This document shows, in pieces, positions 1 through 5,757 of a DNA stretch of 5,757 bases. Under the pieces are notes generated by a model. The model searched no databases. It saw only the letters and a program-made list of their open reading frames with translations, and was not told the origin of the DNA. The stretch comes from Bacillota bacterium (GTDB taxonomy: Bacteria > Bacillota > Clostridia > Acetivibrionales > DSM-1351), in NCBI GenBank assembly GCA_023395575.1, contig JAEWZA010000007.1:1-5757 (forward strand), given 5' to 3'. A program made the translations under genes and the position numbers. Position 1 is the stretch's first letter. The number at the start of each line of letters is the position of its first letter.

Positions 1-611
1 ATAACAACTCCTTCTATTATATTAGCTACATCTTCGCATGCATCAATGGTATTTTCAAAAAAATCAATGATTTCTTTCCATTTTATCACTTCTACTGCAT
101 CCTTTTCAGATAAGAACAAATTTGTCATAGCATCTCTAAATGCAGTATCTGCCTCATCTTCGATGTTATTTACTTCAATTATTTTTTCCTGTAGACTTTT
201 GCTCTTCTTCATATTCTTCATTTCTATAATTACATTTTTTAGTTCATTTGTTGCATTAACTATTAATTTGGAAAGAACAACAGCCTCAGGTCTGACTTTC
301 TGTACATTGTACATACCAAATCTCTGGGCTGCTGCTTCAATATCATCTGTAATATTATCTAACTCTCTTGCAATTAAGTAAATATCTTCTCTGTCAATAG
401 GAGTAATAAATGCTTTATTTAGTTCGTTTAAAATTTTGTGTACAATAGTATCGCAAGCGTGCTCTGCATCTTCAATGCTCTTGATTTTTTCATTAACATT
501 AACATAATTGTTAGTTAAATCATATAGAAGGCCAGCTGCCTTACAAATAATCTCACTTGTTTCAATAAAATAATCAAAAAAACGTTCTTCCTTAGATGTT
601 GGTCTAAACAT
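1..611 (-). CDS. DUF47 / PhoU-like Pit accessory protein, copy 1 (partial, C-terminus off the left edge)
   Basis: I translated 203 codons on the minus strand from the ATG at 611 to the window edge with no stop. The protein begins MFRPTSKEERFF and ends at the edge with NIIEGVV. It is an all-helical DUF47 protein, a PhoU relative that in many bacteria is encoded beside a PiT phosphate permease and is thought to control it. Visible family motifs are the acidic IEDAEHACD (residues 46-54), ITPIDREDIYLIARELDNITDDIE in the middle, NIEDEAD (149-155) and WKEIIDFFENTIDACEDVANIIE near the end. The acidic clusters resemble PhoU metal-binding sites. It matches the complete copy at 1987-2610 in 193 of 203 residues without gaps; the differences are at residues 27, 30, 49, 99, 111, 129, 141, 142, 168 and 173, outside the acidic motifs except for residue 49. 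By comparison only about four residues and the stop are missing. Family assignment is secure; the regulatory role is inferred. Confidence 0.93.
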   Translation of the reverse strand, partial: MFRPTSKEERFFDYFIETSEIICKAAGLLYDLTNNYVNVNEKIKSIEDAEHACDTIVHKILNELNKAFITPIDREDIYLIARELDNITDDIEAAAQRFGMYNVQKVRPEAVVLSKLIVNATNELKNVIIEMKNMKKSKSLQEKIIEVNNIEDEADTAFRDAMTNLFLSEKDAVEVIKWKEIIDFFENTIDACEDVANIIEGVV

Positions 612-618
612 TAACAAT

Positions 619-629
619 ACCTTCTTTCT
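619..629 (-). promoter_or_regulatory. Ribosome binding site of DUF47 copy 1
   Basis: The minus strand reads AGAAAGAAGGT, leaving about 8 bases between GAAGG and the ATG at 611. This block and the following TATTGTTA spacer are nearly identical before copy 2, which supports the MFRPTSK start in both genes. Confidence 0.75.
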
Positions 630-656
630 ATAATATAAAACAAAATTTACTTTCTC

Positions 657-685
657 ATCATAGAACAATGTAAATTTTTTTACAA
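657..685 (-). promoter_or_regulatory. Sigma-A-type promoter of DUF47 copy 1
   Basis: On the minus strand a -35 hexamer TTGTAA (680-685; 4 of 6 to TTGACA) is followed by exactly 17 bases and a -10 hexamer TATGAT (657-662; 5 of 6 to TATAAT). Transcription would start near 650, giving a leader of about 39 bases that includes the ribosome binding site. The same spacing and near-identical hexamers recur in front of copy 2, which makes chance matches in AT-rich DNA less likely. The weak -35 box is typical of an activator-dependent promoter. Confidence 0.6.
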
Positions 686-707
686 CAAAGTTAACATAGA
701 ATTAACA
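680..707 (-). promoter_or_regulatory. Candidate PhoP operator: three hexamers at 11-bp spacing
   Basis: Plus-strand reading gives TTACAA at 680, TTAACA at 691 and TTAACA at 702, each starting 11 bases after the last. The coding strand reads TGTTAA, TGTTAA, TTGTAA. The Bacillus PhoP box is known as repeats of TT(A/T/C)A(C/T)A with about 5-base gaps, so pattern and phase agree. The innermost repeat is also the -35 box, a position where PhoP could recruit RNA polymerase. Binding by PhoP is inferred from the motif and the phosphate-related gene; no phoP gene is in the window. Confidence 0.5.
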
Positions 708-905
708 ATTAAAATATCAATAACTTTATACTCTGAAAATAAAAAGTCAATCACTCAACTTTCGAATGAAAAGTCCATCCATACTTAAATTTACTAATGG
801 TGGTTACCAAGTAAACCAAATTATTTAATTTAACTAATTAGCTTTTCATTTGATAAGTTTTAACACCTACAAATCAACTGGAAAAGTTAAATAATTTATA
901 AATAA
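708..905. other. Gene-free spacer between the two phosphate units
   Basis: The full gene-free stretch is 612-995 (384 bases). Apart from the promoter and operator at its right-to-left end (657-707) and the hairpin at 906-953, I see no reading frame of credible length, no RNA gene and no remnant of a mobile element. It is very AT-rich. It contains a long-range inverted repeat: AAATTATTTAATTT at 818-831 can pair with AAGTTAAATAATTT at 884-897 (14 pairs, one G-T). A short TGGTT/AACCA pair lies near 800-817. Neither has a clear function. Confidence 0.6.
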
Positions 906-953
906 AAACATGAATATATTATATAGCTAAGCTAATTAAATATATTCATGTTT
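898..953 (-). terminator. Intrinsic terminator of the pit transcript, possibly bidirectional
   Basis: The arms 906-920 (AAACATGAATATATT) and 939-953 are perfect reverse complements, giving a 15-bp stem with an 18-base loop that itself holds a small TAGC/GCTA stem. On the minus strand the stem is followed by TTTTTATTTATAAA, and it lies about 43 bases after the pit stop codon. On the plus strand a T-rich run (CTTTTAATTTT) also follows. The stem has only two G-C pairs, so it would be weak for a terminator, though this is not rare in AT-rich clostridial genomes. Confidence 0.6.
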
Positions 954-995
954 CTTTTAATTTTAAAAATTCTTTATAAAAAATATAAATTGCAA

Positions 996-1994
996 CTACA
1001 CTAAAAATTTAAATATCATAGTAATAAAAGCGCCTAGAAGTGCAGTAACAGGAATAGTAAATATCCATGCATAAACAATATTTCTGCATAGTGTCCATCT
1101 AACAGCTGAAACTCTTTTAGATGCTCCAACACCCATTATAGAAGTAGAAATAACCTGAGTAGTACTAACAGGGGCACCAATTGCAGACATTGTTTCAATA
1201 ACTATAGCAGCTCCAGTTTCTGCAGCAAAACCACCAATTGGCTGAAGTCTTATCATATTAACACCCATTGTTTTAATAATCTTCCATCCTCCAAGTGAAG
1301 TTCCTAGTGCCATGGCAATTGCACAAGACATCATAACCCAAAAAGGAACATCACTATCTGGTTCAACAATATTTGCACCAACTAAAGCAAGCGTTATAAT
1401 GCCCATTGACTTTTGAGCATCATTCTTGCCATGAGAGTATGCCATAAATGCAGCTGAAAGTATTTGAAGTTTAGAAAAATATTTATTAACAAATCTTTGA
1501 GAATAAGGTCTAAGAATTTTAAACAACAGCTTCATAAATAAAAAGCCCATAGCAAACCCAAGTATTGGAGATGAAACTAGTGGAATTATTACTTTTTGGA
1601 ATACACCTTCCCATTTTACTATACTCAATCCGCCCGCATATGCAATTGAAGAACCAATAAGAGCTCCTATAAGTGCATGTGAGGAACTACTTGGAATAGC
1701 AATATACCAAGTTATTAAATTCCAAATAATAGCAGCAATTAATGTAGCAATAATTACATATTGCACCTTTATCATTGAGTTATCTACTAACCCCTTTGAT
1801 ATAGTCTGTGCTACTTTGCTGCTCATTAGTGCTCCCACTAGATTTAGTGAGGCAGACATAAGAATAGCTTGTCTAGGTGATAAAACTCTAGTAGAAACAG
1901 ATGTGGCAATAGAATTAGCAGTATCATGGAAGCCATTTATAAAGTCAAATGCTAGAGCCAATACAACAACACATATCAAAGAAACACTAAGCAT
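996..1994 (-). CDS. pit: PiT-family inorganic phosphate permease
   Basis: This 332-residue integral membrane protein is a complete PiT (PHO4 family) transporter that imports inorganic phosphate using a proton or sodium gradient. The two homologous halves of the family are both visible. The first carries GFHDTANSIAT (residues 21-31) and PSSSSHALIGALIGSS (101-116); the second carries HGKNDAQKSMGI (188-199) and PVSTTQVISTSIMGVG (275-290). Hydrophobic segments lie near 3-20, 45-62, 80-100, 104-121, 135-160, 218-233, 260-285 and 305-330. Length fits short Firmicute PiT proteins, which lack the large central loop of some relatives. The ATG at 1994 overlaps the end of the DUF47 gene by 8 bases (ATGCTTAG), so the two are co-transcribed and probably translationally coupled. 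PiT proteins are usually regarded as lower-affinity uptake systems. Proton versus sodium coupling cannot be told from sequence alone. Confidence 0.95.
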   Translation of the reverse strand: MLSVSLICVVVLALAFDFINGFHDTANSIATSVSTRVLSPRQAILMSASLNLVGALMSSKVAQTISKGLVDNSMIKVQYVIIATLIAAIIWNLITWYIAIPSSSSHALIGALIGSSIAYAGGLSIVKWEGVFQKVIIPLVSSPILGFAMGFLFMKLLFKILRPYSQRFVNKYFSKLQILSAAFMAYSHGKNDAQKSMGIITLALVGANIVEPDSDVPFWVMMSCAIAMALGTSLGGWKIIKTMGVNMIRLQPIGGFAAETGAAIVIETMSAIGAPVSTTQVISTSIMGVGASKRVSAVRWTLCRNIVYAWIFTIPVTALLGAFITMIFKFLV

Positions 1995-2014
1995 GCTTCA
2001 TAACAACCCCTTCT
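1987..2014 (-). promoter_or_regulatory. DUF47-pit overlap and internal ribosome binding site
   Basis: The last codons of the DUF47 gene contain AGAAGGGG (2007-2014 on the minus strand), about 12 bases before the pit ATG at 1994. The pit start and the DUF47 TAG share the eight bases ATGCTTAG. The spacing is slightly long for free initiation, so ribosomes ending DUF47 translation probably restart on pit. In copy 1 the equivalent site reads AGAAGGAG (8-15). Confidence 0.6.
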
Positions 2015-2610
2015 ATTATATTTGCAACATCTTCACAAGCATCAATTGTATTTTCAAAAAAGTCAATTATTTCTTTCCATTTTATTACTTCAATTGCGTC
2101 CTTTTCAGTTAAGAACAGGTTTGTCATAGCATCTCTAAAAGCAGTATCTGCTTCGTCTTCAATATTATTAACTTCGATTATCTTTTTTTCAAGACTCTTG
2201 CTCTTCTTCATGTTTTTCATTTCTAATATTACATTTTTTAGTTCATTTGTTGCATTAACTATCAATTTAGAAAGAACAATAGCCTCAGGTCTGACTTTCT
2301 GTACATTGTACATGCTAAATCTCTGGGCTGCTGCTTCAATATCGTCAGTAATGTTATCCAGCTCTCTTGCAATTAAATAGATATCTTCTCTGTCAATAGG
2401 TGTAATAAATGCTTTGTTTAGTTCATTTAATATTTTGTGTACGATTGTATCGCAAGCATGTTCTGTATCTTCGATACTTTTGATTTTTTCATTAACATTT
2501 ACATAGTTGTTTGTTAAGTCGTCGAGAAGACTAGCTGCTTTGCAAATAATCTCACTTGTCTCAATAAAATAATCAAAAAAACGTTCTTCTTTTGATGTTG
2601 GTCTAAACAT
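1987..2610 (-). CDS. DUF47 / PhoU-like Pit accessory protein, copy 2 (complete)
   Basis: The gene codes for a 207-residue cytoplasmic, all-helical DUF47 protein, the usual length of this family. DUF47 proteins resemble PhoU and are commonly encoded beside PiT permeases, whose activity they are thought to modulate. Acidic, PhoU-like metal-binding motifs are seen as IEDTEHACD (46-54) and NIEDEADTAFRD (149-160). The signature ITPIDREDIYLI (69-80) with RELDNITDDIE follows, and WKEIIDFFENTIDACEDVANIIE closes the protein. I chose the ATG at 2610 rather than an in-frame ATG at 2664. The former has AGAAGGAAGGT at good distance and matches copy 1, whereas the latter has no Shine-Dalgarno site and falls between the -35 and -10 boxes, upstream of the likely transcript start. 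It is first in a two-gene operon with pit. The family call is secure; the molecular function is inferred. Confidence 0.94.
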   Translation of the reverse strand: MFRPTSKEERFFDYFIETSEIICKAASLLDDLTNNYVNVNEKIKSIEDTEHACDTIVHKILNELNKAFITPIDREDIYLIARELDNITDDIEAAAQRFSMYNVQKVRPEAIVLSKLIVNATNELKNVILEMKNMKKSKSLEKKIIEVNNIEDEADTAFRDAMTNLFLTEKDAIEVIKWKEIIDFFENTIDACEDVANIIEGVVMKHA

Positions 2611-2629
2611 TAACAATACCTTCCTTCTA
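2000..2629. repeat. Duplicated segment, copy 2 (pairs with 1-630)
   Basis: This is the partner of the copy at the left edge. The repeating unit, measured from one DUF47 start codon to the other, is 1999 bases and comprises DUF47, pit and the spacer, which points to tandem duplication of the whole operon rather than of one gene. Confidence 0.9.
2618..2628 (-). promoter_or_regulatory. Ribosome binding site that decides the start of DUF47 copy 2
   Basis: The minus strand reads AGAAGGAAGGT, with about 8 bases between the last GG and the ATG at 2610. The block is shared with copy 1 except for one base. No comparable site precedes the alternative in-frame ATG at 2664. Confidence 0.8.
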
Positions 2630-2652
2630 TAAAATTGGAGAATTACTTCACC

Positions 2653-2681
2653 ATAATAAGGCATTGTTTGTTTTATTACAA
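2653..2681 (-). promoter_or_regulatory. Sigma-A-type promoter of the DUF47-pit operon
   Basis: The minus strand has TTGTAA (2676-2681), a 17-base spacer and TATTAT (2653-2658; 5 of 6 to TATAAT). The start of transcription would be near 2646, giving a leader of about 36 bases before the ATG at 2610. The layout is the same as before copy 1, and the eight bases TTACAACA (plus-strand reading) at the -35 region are identical in the two promoters although the spacer has diverged. Confidence 0.6.
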
Positions 2682-2724
2682 CATACTTTACAAATAATTA
2701 AATATACTTAACGTAAAATTAACA
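2676..2724 (-). promoter_or_regulatory. Candidate PhoP operator: about five hexamers at 10-11-bp spacing
   Basis: Plus-strand hexamers start at 2676 (TTACAA), 2687 (TTTACA), 2698 (TTAAAT), 2708 (TTAACG) and 2719 (TTAACA). Four resemble the PhoP consensus TT(A/T/C)A(C/T)A well or fairly; the middle one is poor. They run upstream from the -35 box on one face of the helix, as at Bacillus Pho promoters. AT-rich DNA yields such hexamers easily, so the support comes from the phase and from the matching array before copy 1. Two AACAAAGC copies (2721 and 2741) overlap or flank the array. Confidence 0.45.
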
Positions 2725-2757
2725 AAGCTTATTTTAACCAAACAAAGCATAAAAAAA

Positions 2758-5589
2758 TTAATTTTTACCTAATAGCTTTCTCAGATATTGTCCAGTATAG
2801 GATTCTTCCACTTGTGCCACATACTCCGGAGTACCCTCAGCGACAATAGTTCCACCTTTATCTCCTCCCTCTGGTCCTAAATCAATAATGTAGTCAGCAG
2901 TTTTTATTACATCTAAATTATGCTCAATTATAACCATAGAATTACCAGCATCTACAAGCCTTTGCAAAATATCTATTAATCTATGCACATCTGCAATGTG
3001 TAAGCCTGTAGTAGGCTCGTCAAGAATATATAATGTTTTTCCTGTGCTTCTCTTTGAAAGTTCAGTAGCAAGCTTAACTCTTTGTGCTTCTCCACCTGAT
3101 AGGGTATTTGAAGGCTGTCCTACTTTTACATATCCAAGTCCCACATCAAACAGCGTTTGCAGTTTGTTTTGTATTCTAGGTATATTTTTGAAGAACTCTA
3201 ATGCATCCTCAATAGTCATATCTAAAACATCTGATATACTTTTACCTTTGTATTTAACCTCTAATGTTTCCCTATTGTAGCGTTTGCCCTTACAAACCTC
3301 ACAGGGCACATAAATATCCGGCAGGAAATGCATTTCTATTTTTATTATGCCATCACCACTACAAGCCTCACATCTACCGCCCTTAACATTAAAACTAAAT
3401 CTTCCTACTTTATAGCCCTTCATTTTTGCTTCAGTTGTTGAAGCATAAACCTCTCTAATCAGGTCATAAACTCCTGTATAGGTTGCAGGATTAGATCTAG
3501 GAGTTTTACCTATTGGAGATTGATCGATATTGATAACCTTATCTAAATAATTTACTCCATTTATAGCATCATGATCAGCAGGTCTTGTCTTTGCTCTATT
3601 TAACTGACTAGCCAAGCTTTTATGCAGAATTTCATTAATAAGAGTACTTTTGCCTGACCCAGATACTCCTGTAATTGCAGTCATAACCCCTAAAGGAATT
3701 TTTGTATTAATATTTTTAAGATTATTAGCTCTGGCTCCTAAAATCTCCAGCCATTTACCATTTGGTTTTCTTCTCTCCTTGGGAACAACTATTTTCCTTC
3801 TTCCACTAAGATATTGTCCTGTAATAGAAGCTTCATTTTTAAGAATTTGATCTAATGGACCTTCAGCAACAACATTTCCTCCATGAACTCCTGCACCAGG
3901 ACCCATATCAATAATATGATCAGCCGCATGCATTGTCTCTTCATCATGTTCCACGACAATCAAGGTATTTCCCAGATCTCTTAATCTTGTAAGAGTACTT
4001 AGTAACTTGTCGTTATCCCTCTGATGTAAACCAATACTAGGCTCATCTAAAATGTATAAAACACCCATTAATCCAGAACCTATTTGAGTAGCAAGCCTAA
4101 TTCGCTGAGCTTCACCGCCTGAAAGGGTTCCAGCAGTTCTTGATAATGTAAGATAGCTTAAACCAACATCCATAAGAAAGCCTATTCTAGCATTAATTTC
4201 TTTCAGAATCTGATTTGCAATCATTAAGTGCCTATCACTTAAATTTATATTAATAAAAAATTTTCTGATATCTTCAATAGACATAATAGACAATTCATGG
4301 ATATTCTTGTCACATACAGTAACCGCACGGCTTTCTGGCTTTAGCCTTGCTCCCTTGCAGTCTGGACATGGATTGTTGCTCATAAATTGTTCATAATATT
4401 GCTTCATACCTTCAGAATTTGATTCCCTATATCGCCTTTCCGTCACATTTATTACACCTTCAAAAGCCGCCATGTAAGAGCCGCTACCATACTCACGTTC
4501 ATAATCAACCTTTATCTTTTCGCCCTTTGTACCATATAAAATAATGTCAATGACTTCGGCAGGTAGCTTATGGAAAGGAACATCTAATTTAAATTTATAA
4601 TGCTTAGCAAGAGCATTAAACATCATCCTTGTATATGCATCTTCGCTTTCTACATTCCAGCCTGATACTGCAATGGCTCCTTCAACAAGTGATAAGGATC
4701 TATCCGGAATCACTAAGTCTGGATCAATTTTAAGTAAATTTCCAAGGCCTGTACATGTAGGACATGCTCCAAATGGGTTGTTGAAGGAAAACATCCTCGG
4801 AGTAAGTTCTTCTATACTAATACCACAATCACTGCAAGCAAAATTCTGACTTAAAAGTATTTCTTCTTTTCCAATAACATCTATAATTACTATTCCACCG
4901 CTTAGCTGCAAAACTGTTTCAAGAGAATCAACCAGCCTCTTTTGAATATCCTTTCGAATAATAAGTCTATCAACCACAATCTCTATATTATGCTTTTTAT
5001 TTTTGTCCAAAACTATATCATCATTAATGTCTATTACCTGACCATCAACTCTTAATCTAACAAAGCCACCTTTTTTTGCATCCTCAATTAATTTATGAAA
5101 TTCACCTTTTCTACCTCTAACAACCGGCGCAAGCAGTTGTATTCTGGTATCCTCGTCAAAAGCCATTATCTGGTCAACCATTTGATCCACAGTCTGCTGA
5201 GCAATTTCCTTGCCGCATTTTGGACAATGGGGTATTCCAATTCTGGCATACAACAACCTTAGGTAATCATGTATTTCTGTAACTGTTCCTACAGTTGAAC
5301 GTGGATTTCTGCTTGTGGTTTTTTGATCAATAGCTATTGCAGGTGATAGACCATCTATATAATCTATGTCTGGCTTCTCCATTTGTCCTAAAAATTGTCT
5401 GGCATATGATGATAAGGACTCAACATATCGTCTCTGACCTTCAGCATAAATTGTATCAAATGCTAAGGAAGATTTTCCTGAACCACTTAATCCGGTAATT
5501 ACAATAAATTTGTCTCTTGGCAGTTCAATGTCAACATTTTTGAGATTATGCTCACGAGCACCCTTAATAAAAATATTATCTCTAATCAT
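2758..5589 (-). CDS. uvrA: UvrABC excinuclease, subunit A (damage-recognition ATPase)
   Basis: The 943-residue product is a full-length UvrA (E. coli UvrA has 940). As a dimer UvrA finds helix-distorting DNA lesions, loads UvrB and leaves, beginning nucleotide excision repair. Both ABC ATPase modules are intact: Walker A GLSGSGKS (33-40) and GVSGSGKST (641-649), signatures LSGGEAQRIRLA (489-500) and LSGGEAQRVKLA (830-841), and Walker B with LYILDEPSIGLH (511-522) and LYILDEPTTGLH (853-864), followed by EH switch histidines near 548 and 890. CxxC zinc-site pairs appear at 122/125, 252/255, 276/279, 408/411, 740/743 and 763/766; the last two form the C-terminal zinc finger. The UvrB-binding and insertion domains occupy roughly 130-250 and 290-400. 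The ATG at 5589 has a good AAAGGTG site and gives the expected start MIRDNIFIKGAREHNLKN. No uvrB is visible in the window. No damage to the frame is seen. Confidence 0.98.
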   Translation of the reverse strand: MIRDNIFIKGAREHNLKNVDIELPRDKFIVITGLSGSGKSSLAFDTIYAEGQRRYVESLSSYARQFLGQMEKPDIDYIDGLSPAIAIDQKTTSRNPRSTVGTVTEIHDYLRLLYARIGIPHCPKCGKEIAQQTVDQMVDQIMAFDEDTRIQLLAPVVRGRKGEFHKLIEDAKKGGFVRLRVDGQVIDINDDIVLDKNKKHNIEIVVDRLIIRKDIQKRLVDSLETVLQLSGGIVIIDVIGKEEILLSQNFACSDCGISIEELTPRMFSFNNPFGACPTCTGLGNLLKIDPDLVIPDRSLSLVEGAIAVSGWNVESEDAYTRMMFNALAKHYKFKLDVPFHKLPAEVIDIILYGTKGEKIKVDYEREYGSGSYMAAFEGVINVTERRYRESNSEGMKQYYEQFMSNNPCPDCKGARLKPESRAVTVCDKNIHELSIMSIEDIRKFFININLSDRHLMIANQILKEINARIGFLMDVGLSYLTLSRTAGTLSGGEAQRIRLATQIGSGLMGVLYILDEPSIGLHQRDNDKLLSTLTRLRDLGNTLIVVEHDEETMHAADHIIDMGPGAGVHGGNVVAEGPLDQILKNEASITGQYLSGRRKIVVPKERRKPNGKWLEILGARANNLKNINTKIPLGVMTAITGVSGSGKSTLINEILHKSLASQLNRAKTRPADHDAINGVNYLDKVINIDQSPIGKTPRSNPATYTGVYDLIREVYASTTEAKMKGYKVGRFSFNVKGGRCEACSGDGIIKIEMHFLPDIYVPCEVCKGKRYNRETLEVKYKGKSISDVLDMTIEDALEFFKNIPRIQNKLQTLFDVGLGYVKVGQPSNTLSGGEAQRVKLATELSKRSTGKTLYILDEPTTGLHIADVHRLIDILQRLVDAGNSMVIIEHNLDVIKTADYIIDLGPEGGDKGGTIVAEGTPEYVAQVEESYTGQYLRKLLGKN

Positions 5590-5757
5590 TTACGCACCTT
5601 TCTATTTAAACCCAGCATCATCTCTATTATTAACAATCACGGGTTGCTGAATTTTTAATTTTTTCAATAATATACTTTTCTTGCCACGTTATAATACCTA
5701 GATTTTAGAAAAATTTTATTACATTAGCGGTATTTCATCGTGGCTATATATTCTCAC
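5590..5757 (-). other. uvrA leader and upstream spacer
   Basis: This 168-base stretch holds the uvrA ribosome binding site but no promoter I would defend: a TATTAT (near 5692-5697) lacks a -35 partner at 17 bases. I see no GAAC-N4-GTTC box of the Firmicute LexA type, so damage induction is not supported here. At the right edge the minus strand is open for 12 codons (VRIYSHDEIPLM) and then meets TAA TAA at 5716-5721. This could be the tail of an upstream gene, but so short an open frame is expected by chance about half the time. Confidence 0.4.
5595..5602 (-). promoter_or_regulatory. Ribosome binding site of uvrA
   Basis: The minus strand reads GAAAGGTG, five bases before the spacer end at the ATG of uvrA (AGGTG-CGTAA-ATG). 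It supports the chosen start. Confidence 0.75.

Larger units (their letters stand above)
1..630. repeat. Duplicated segment, copy 1 (pairs with 2000-2629)
   Basis: Bases 2-611 align without a gap to 2001-2610, a constant offset of 1999. By hand count about 70 of 610 bases differ (roughly 88.5% identical). Clear similarity continues through the ribosome binding site to about 630, then falls away, with conserved islands at the -10, -35 and first operator hexamers. The longest perfect run I found is 282-314 (33 bases). The repeat is presumably longer and continues to the left of the window. Confidence 0.9.

Noticed and set aside
46..381. Plus-strand open frame of 111 codons
   Set aside because: It is antisense to DUF47 copy 1, has a low-complexity Ser/Phe/Ile composition typical of a reverse frame of a helical protein, and the corresponding frame in copy 2 is interrupted.
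724..750. Possible promoter on the minus strand, TTGACT followed by TATAAA
   Set aside because: The gap between the boxes is only 14 bases, too short for a sigma-A promoter; the boxes at 657-685 are better spaced.
1816..2112. Plus-strand open frame across the pit-DUF47 junction
   Set aside because: It lies opposite two well-supported genes, has no recognisable domain and no convincing ribosome binding site.
2198..2380. Plus-strand open frame of 60 codons
   Set aside because: It is the antisense shadow of DUF47 copy 2.
2753..2766. Perfect 14-bp palindrome AAAAATTAATTTTT at the uvrA stop codon
   Set aside because: It contains only A and T and has no loop, so it cannot act as an ordinary terminator; such palindromes are common in AT-rich DNA.
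2996..3850. Two plus-strand open frames (2996-3280 and 3650-3850) inside uvrA
   Set aside because: Both are antisense to conserved ATPase motifs of uvrA, and their composition follows from the coding strand.
5590..5757. LexA (SOS) box or uvrB gene upstream of uvrA
   Set aside because: I found no GAAC-N4-GTTC dyad, and the 12-codon open tail at the edge does not resemble a UvrB C-terminus.

Overview
The window looks like chromosomal DNA from a low-GC Firmicute, most likely a member of the Clostridia. The bases are strongly AT-rich, arginine is often AGA, isoleucine often ATA, and the Shine-Dalgarno sites are purine-rich. Every gene I can support lies on the minus strand, so the order of transcription runs from right to left. 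I see no mobile element, CRISPR array, tRNA or rRNA.

Right part (2758-5757): a complete uvrA gene codes for the 943-residue damage-recognition ATPase of nucleotide excision repair. A 168-base leader precedes it. The last bases of the window may hold the tail of another minus-strand gene, but this is weak.

Middle (996-2757): a two-gene phosphate cassette. A DUF47 (PhoU-like, Pit-accessory) protein gene overlaps the start of a PiT-family phosphate permease gene by 8 bases. Upstream is a good sigma-A-type promoter. Its -35 box is the first of about five TTAACA-like hexamers spaced close to 11 bp, the arrangement of a PhoP (Pho regulon) operator. An AT-rich hairpin after pit probably ends the transcript.

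Left part (1-995): after a 384-base gene-free stretch holding that hairpin, a second DUF47 gene begins and runs off the left edge. It is a paralogue of the first: 193 of 203 residues match, and about 540 of 610 bases. The two copies sit exactly 1999 bases apart with no indel. It has its own promoter of the same design and its own phased hexamers. A ribosome-binding-site-like motif close to the edge suggests a second pit gene just outside the window.

The main observation is therefore a tandemly duplicated DUF47-PiT phosphate-uptake unit in which both copies appear to keep function and a phosphate-type operator. I see no evidence for a wholly new system. The duplication, the paired operators and a misleading upstream ATG inside the second promoter are the points worth checking.
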